Under the pieces are notes generated by a model that had not been told where the DNA came from, did no database searches, and saw nothing but the letters and a program-made list of their open reading frames with translations. The position numbers and the translations under genes were made by a program. 64,000 bases of DNA from Malachius bipustulatus (taxonomy: Eukaryota > Arthropoda > Insecta > Coleoptera > Melyridae), in contig OU342630.1 of assembly GCA_910589415.1 (NCBI GenBank), forward strand, positions 74,334,186 to 74,398,185, written 5' to 3'. This document shows, piece by piece, positions 59,449 through 64,000 of this stretch. The first letter of the stretch is position 1. Each line of letters begins with the position of its first letter.

Positions 59449-60895
59449 TACAGCTTTAAAGTTGGGAAATTTCGATTTCGATGAGTTAGTGGTTTATAAC
59501 TCATAAACCACTAAATCTAAATTCCAATGGTGAAAACAATCTTTATTCGATGTCCTAAGACAATTAAAAAATATAATAATTTACAAGGTATTCCCGTTAA
59601 AATAACGAAGTATTAAATAAAGTAAAAAATAAAGTATAAAATACCTTCTGCTATTTCCGGACATGTGAATCTTGAAAATGTTTTCATTGAATTTCTCGTG
59701 GTCACTTGTCTTTTTATTTTGAGGCTCAAGGCCCGTTAGTTTACGAAATATGGCCACTTTAGGTGGCCGACCTTAAGGGACACCCGGTAAAAACAAAAAA
59801 ATAAAAAAAAAGATCAGCCTGTATATTATTGATCCCCCCCCAAATATCTTCAAATGTAATCATATTAACTACCAACACTGTAAAAACTACCAACAAAAAT
59901 GCCTTTTCAATTTCAATTAGAAGAAATTACTGCCTGAAGTTAAGTAATGTTAGCCATAACTCAAAGTAGTTTTACACAAATTTTAACAATTCTGATTGGT
60001 TTTCCCATGTACGAAGTGATGATTTCGTAAAACTACACGCATTTTACGAACCTCGTGAATACCCCTATAATATAATGTGAAAAAAACTTGTAGATTATCT
60101 GGAAAGTCCCTGGTGAAAACAGAAAATTAAAAAATTGCGTCATATTAGTTTTGCAATTCAAATATAATTTTTCTACAAGACTAGCAAGAGTGCCTGCCTG
60201 AAGCCATGTCCATTTACCTACTCATGCACAACCAGGTCATATTGTAAATCAACGAAAGCTGACTTTTTGATTATCGCGCCATCAAAATTTAATAGCAGTT
60301 TTATTATTGCCCATAATGGTCTACCAATGACCATTGTTTTCATTCAACATTAAACTTGTTAAAATAAACCCCAGGAAAGTATGTGCTAAATTAAAAGTGT
60401 TGCTGAGTCAATTTTACAAATTTTTATTTGAAAGGGTACAAACTGCATTTATCAAAACGTAATAACAATTAATTACTCATCAAACGAAACAAAACAAAAA
60501 CTCATCAACGAAAAAAATCACAATGTACTGCAATAATAATTCTACAACTACTAATTAGCCTATTATAGAAAAAGGCCATCAAACCTAACTAAAAATCATA
60601 AACAAGGAATAAAGCATTAATGACAAAGTCCCTAGACCATAAGTCTGATCCAAAATATTTTACTTAGATTATGTCATACATGCTTACAAAAACACTTGGA
60701 ATTAGAAACTCTTCAAAAAATAATCGTTCAATTTTATAAACATTGTCAATATCTAATGTTTTTAAAATACTGCAATACAAAATTAGAAATATTTTTTTGT
60801 GATCGATACTAACTTGTTGGAAGAAAATTTTATTTTTACAGTATCACTGAGCTTATATAGTGAAAAAATATAAGAAAAGGCACATATAGCATCAA
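59449..60895. other. Spacer and 3' untranslated side of the second GPx gene
   Basis: No ORF of note. Old repeat ends occur near 59450-59520 and 59770-59830. The last few hundred bases before 60896 are probably the GPx 3' UTR: an AATAAA on the minus strand lies at about 60830. Confidence 0.45.
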
Positions 60896-61876
60896 TTACC
60901 AAAGTTTTTCTAATGACTCGATCAGCTTTAATGGCTTCACAGTCGGCTGGTGTCTTTCTACTGGCTTTCCTTCACGATCTATGATAAACTTCGTGAAGTT
61001 CCATGAGATCGGTTTACCTTTGGGCCCAGCCAATTTCTCTTGAAGAAACTTCCATAAGTCATGTGCGTTTTCACCATTGACCTCAACCTTTTCAAAAACA
61101 TCAAACTTAACGTTTCGCTTCTTAACGAACTCAGCTATTTTATTAGAATCTCCTGGTTCTTGATTACTGAACTGATTACAGGGGAATGCAAGAATTTTTA
61201 AGCCCTTTTCATCAGAGTATTTATCAAAAAGTTCAACAAATTGTTCATAGTTGCTTTTTGTATGCCCACATTTAGATGCTACATTAACTATGATGCATAC
61301 GTGACCTTTATAATCGGATAAAGAAATTTCCTCACCGTCAAGATTCTTGGCTTTGAAATCATAAATTGAATCCTTAGATTTCCAAGCATTTGAATCGATG
61401 TCGTCATCGTTACCATTTTCCATCTTATCTTCTTCCCTATCAGCTACGTCAGTTTTCTTTTCAACTTTTGCCTTGCTCTTAGGACCTCTTTTCGACGGTT
61501 TGGTTTCGACTACGTCATCACCATTTTCCTCATCTTCTTCCTTCACTACTTCCACAGTGTCTTTCTTATTCTTCTTGCGTTTGGTAACAGCCTTTTCTTC
61601 CTTTTGCGGTTCAGGTTTGGCTTCCTTGTTTGGTTGAACTGCCTTGCTGCTTCGGGTAACCCTTTTTTCTCCATCATCGCTCTTTTGTGCCATTTTTTCC
61701 TTGTCAACTGCTTTGCGTTTACCACGTTTGGTAGCCGGTTCTTGGTGCACTTCTTCCGTGTCGCCATTATTTGGTGGATCCTGATCTAATTCTGGCACTG
61801 GCACTTCAGGGTCAGTCTCAGTACTTTGAGCTGCATCTTCTTTAACTGCTTTACGTTTGACTCGCTTCGGAGGCAT
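60896..61876 (-). CDS. GPx: Glutathione peroxidase with long lysine-rich N-terminal tail, 326 aa
   Basis: Residues 170-326 form a complete GPx domain closely related to the gene at 13949: peroxidatic Cys203 in NVASKCGHT, then FPCNQF, a Gln after it, and SWNFTKF. The position of the resolving cysteine is alanine (SNKIAEFV), so it looks like a one-cysteine enzyme. Residues 1-169 are low-complexity and highly charged, with lysine clusters (KRVKRKAVK, KRGKRKAV, KRKKNKK, KRGPKSKAK) alternating with acidic runs. This is typical of nuclear or chromatin-associated tails and about doubles the normal size. The start at 61876 lies 12 bp after an AG acceptor (TTTTGTGTAG on the minus strand), so a 5' UTR intron is likely. 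A nuclear, chromatin-protecting peroxidase is an inference. Confidence 0.9.
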   Translation of the reverse strand: MPPKRVKRKAVKEDAAQSTETDPEVPVPELDQDPPNNGDTEEVHQEPATKRGKRKAVDKEKMAQKSDDGEKRVTRSSKAVQPNKEAKPEPQKEEKAVTKRKKNKKDTVEVVKEEDEENGDDVVETKPSKRGPKSKAKVEKKTDVADREEDKMENGNDDDIDSNAWKSKDSIYDFKAKNLDGEEISLSDYKGHVCIIVNVASKCGHTKSNYEQFVELFDKYSDEKGLKILAFPCNQFSNQEPGDSNKIAEFVKKRNVKFDVFEKVEVNGENAHDLWKFLQEKLAGPKGKPISWNFTKFIIDREGKPVERHQPTVKPLKLIESLEKLW

Positions 61877-62784
61877 TTCGTCACCGGAATCTACACAAAA
61901 CGATTAATCGGTTACGAGCGATAAGTTTTTTTGTAAAATTTGTTAGACATGTAGGTAACTTTAACTTTATACTTACATTTTAAACAATTCCTGCACTTTT
62001 TATCTCGGCAAACCTCAGTCTTGGATTGTATTATCTTTGGCGCCTATTCTTAAACCGTATAGATTAAACTAGACTTTCAGTACTTTTAACACTATTTGAA
62101 TTATGTTTCAAGGTATACTCTAGGGATTCTTGCTTGTGAACGCTTTATAACTCTTCTATATTCTATAATAATTTTTTAATGACGTTGCTTTTTTATCTTT
62201 CACGTTCCCGCTTCCCGCCTCTAACTTCTTGGCTTGGATTGATAATAATAAAAAAATTATTTACGTACCGTTACCGAGCTTACCGAAGTCAGAGACAGAA
62301 CAGAATTCAGTTCTTATCTGTAAACTTCCTAATTTCAGCCATACTCTGTAAACTGCGCATGAATACCAGCGTTGCAACTTGCATCCAGAGCTGGCTATGT
62401 ACTCGAGTACTTTACGCGTATTTTTGTTATGATTAAAAAAAAATACACGTAATTTTTTACTCATAAGTACTTTCCATCAAAAATACTTATTACTCGTACG
62501 AGTAAGTACAATTTCAACTACTCAATTAATACTACTTGTGATCGTGAGTCGTGATCGTGAATTACGGACGGGTACTTAGTTCAGTAGTTCATAATAATAC
62601 CACTATTTATAAGATAGGTATTGGATATTGGGCTCACGCGCACTGTCATGACGTCACTGCAGTGACTATTAAAATACTAACGTCAATTTATTGTTGAATT
62701 CTTTGGTGTTCGACCTATTAATAAGTGAAAATTATATTTTGGGCAGTACTACTAGGGTATACCGGTGTCCCAGATAATAGTAAC
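61877..62784. other. Upstream region of the second GPx gene
   Basis: It probably holds the 5' UTR intron and promoter on the minus strand; no other gene is visible. A hAT-like terminus is at 62386. The segment 62460-62560 is rich in ACTCGTACGAGTA-type repeats. Confidence 0.4.
62386..62417. mobile_element. hAT-like transposon end
   Basis: CAGAGCTGGCTATGTACTCG followed by AGTACTTTACGCG resembles the CAG-x-G-x-TGG ... GTACTCGAGTAC ends of hAT elements. I could not find the opposite end, so it is a remnant or a boundary guess. Confidence 0.35.
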
Positions 62785-63747
62785 TACATGAGGATTTCGG
62801 AAACGGTAACAGATACAGGGTCGGTTAAAATAGAGAAAAGTTGCACAATTTGATGCTTAATAAGAATTTAATTTCTTTTTTTGAATATTTTCAGTAGTTG
62901 CTCAAATATCTTGAAATAACTAAAAAATCCAATAATAAAAACGATATGGATAAAATAAGAAATTTTGAAGTTAATTAATTATTTTTTGTAGGCTTACATA
63001 AGTCGTCAAAACTCAAAAGCTATCCGTTTGACATCACAAAAATTTTCAAAGCCGACTAGATCCTAAAGTTTTCATAGCCACCTTTTGTTTTTCTTATGGC
63101 CGCCATATTGTTTTTATATGTCATTCGGTACGAAAAAAATAATGGAAACCAAAAACTAATAAACTTCAAAAAATAAAATTTCAAATTTTTTTTTTTTTTT
63201 TCGAAAATATCAAAACAATTTCGCTGAAATACGTCAAAATATGAAGTCATAATGTTTGCCTCATGTTTTTTTAATTTCTCTATGATATTCTATCTAAAAA
63301 GTTGTATTTTTTAAGGAAAAAGGAAGAATAAAAATTTTTGAAATTTATTTTTTGAAGTTTATTAGTTTTTGGTTTCCATTATTTTTTTCATCCCGAATGA
63401 CACAGAAAAACAATAATATGGTGGCCATAAGAAAAACAAAAGTTGGCTATGAAAACTTTGGGATCTAGTCTCGGCTTTAAAAATTTTTGTAATGTCAAAC
63501 GGATAGCTTTTGACTTTTGACAACTTATGTAAGCCTACAAAAAATAATTAATTAATTTCCAATAATAAAAAAGATATGGGTAAAATAAGAAATTTTGATT
63601 TTTCAGTTTTTTCAGGATATTTCAACAACTACTGATACTGAAAATATTCAAAAAAAGAAATCAAATTCTTATTAAGCATAAAATTGTGCAACTTTTCTCT
63701 AATTCAACCGACCCTGTATCTGTTACCGTTTCCGAAATCCCCATGTA
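62785..63747. mobile_element. Fold-back element (GCCGACTAGATC family), copy 3
   Basis: TACATGAGGATTTCGGAAAC at the left matches TTTCCGAAATCCCCATGTA at the right. The arms run about 450 bp with CAGATACAGGGTCGGTT and its complement, AAGCCGACTAGATCC and its complement, and a central ATGGAAACCAAAAACTAAT pair. Its inner sequence is related to 50530-51270 and 57557-58559, but the outer end differs. Confidence 0.85.
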
Positions 63748-64000
63748 AAGTCTGTACACTGAGAGTTGTCTGTTGTGATAACTAAGAATACATCATCTCG
63801 TTATGTTTCTTACTCCTTCTATTGCATTGCATAGTCAATCGAGTTAAAATGGGACGTATTGTCAGAAATACGTTTGAATCGTCAGCAATTCTAAAAAGAT
63901 GAGCGAGAGTGAGACGGAAGTATCGACTCGCGTCTTGATACGCTTAGATTGATACGATAAGATTGTCGTCCAGCTCATCGGCTACTGTCAGTTGACAGTG
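63748..64000. other. Window end, nothing recognised
   Basis: Less AT-rich sequence without a recognisable ORF or repeat. Confidence 0.4.

Noticed and set aside
61398..61637. Serine/leucine-rich ORF opposite the second GPx
   Set aside because: It is the antisense shadow of the lysine/glutamate-rich tail.

Overview
The window is eukaryotic nuclear DNA from an insect. It is AT-rich, and its genes have GT-AG introns. It encodes an insect-type SNMP/CD36 protein, insect-type UDP-glycosyltransferases (UGTs) and cysteine-type glutathione peroxidases (GPx), and it is packed with DNA-transposon debris. A beetle-like, TE-rich genome is my best guess, but nothing fixes the order of insect.

Layout. 1-1753: a decayed Tc1/mariner (IS630)-superfamily transposon cut by the window start. 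1754-6500: repeats, including a tRNA-like SINE head and fold-back elements. 6539-12852 (+): four exons of an SNMP-like CD36 receptor. Its first and last exons are not visible, and a large intron holds three long-inverted-repeat fold-back elements. 13949-14455 (+): an intronless GPx. 14967-16307: an unclassified element, here called X. 17170-38731: a nested structure made of an outer inverted repeat, a mariner-like fold-back element, a second copy of X, a (TA)n tract, and an 18-kb satellite array inside that tract. 39053-42585: two further nested fold-back elements, one holding a Harbinger-like element with a broken MADF gene. 42586-44145 (-): a truncated non-LTR retrotransposon. 44161-46052 and 51664-53517 (-): two intact four-exon UGT genes on a tandem segmental duplication (about 43948-51270 and 51306-58300). 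60896-61876 (-): a second GPx with a long, charged, lysine-rich N-terminal tail. 62386-63747: hAT-like end and another fold-back element.

The most striking content is the satellite. It has about 42 copies of a 428-bp monomer, arranged as two head-to-tail arrays in opposite orientation that meet at about 26858. Each monomer carries one complete hammerhead ribozyme core (CUGAUGA, a 5-bp stem II, GAAA, a very short stem III, a GUC cleavage site, and a long stem I with an internal loop). That makes about 43 ribozyme copies, pointing outward from the centre. This resembles animal retrozyme or hammerhead-satellite DNA. A second, different hammerhead-like motif lies in a Penelope-like insertion (57006-57554) flanked by a 12-bp target-site duplication. 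A relative of that insertion is present in one UGT duplicon and absent from the other at a clean empty site.

The protein genes show no sign of a joint pathway beyond a loose detoxification, redox and chemosensory theme (UGT, GPx, SNMP). No prokaryotic-type operon, CRISPR array or rRNA is visible.
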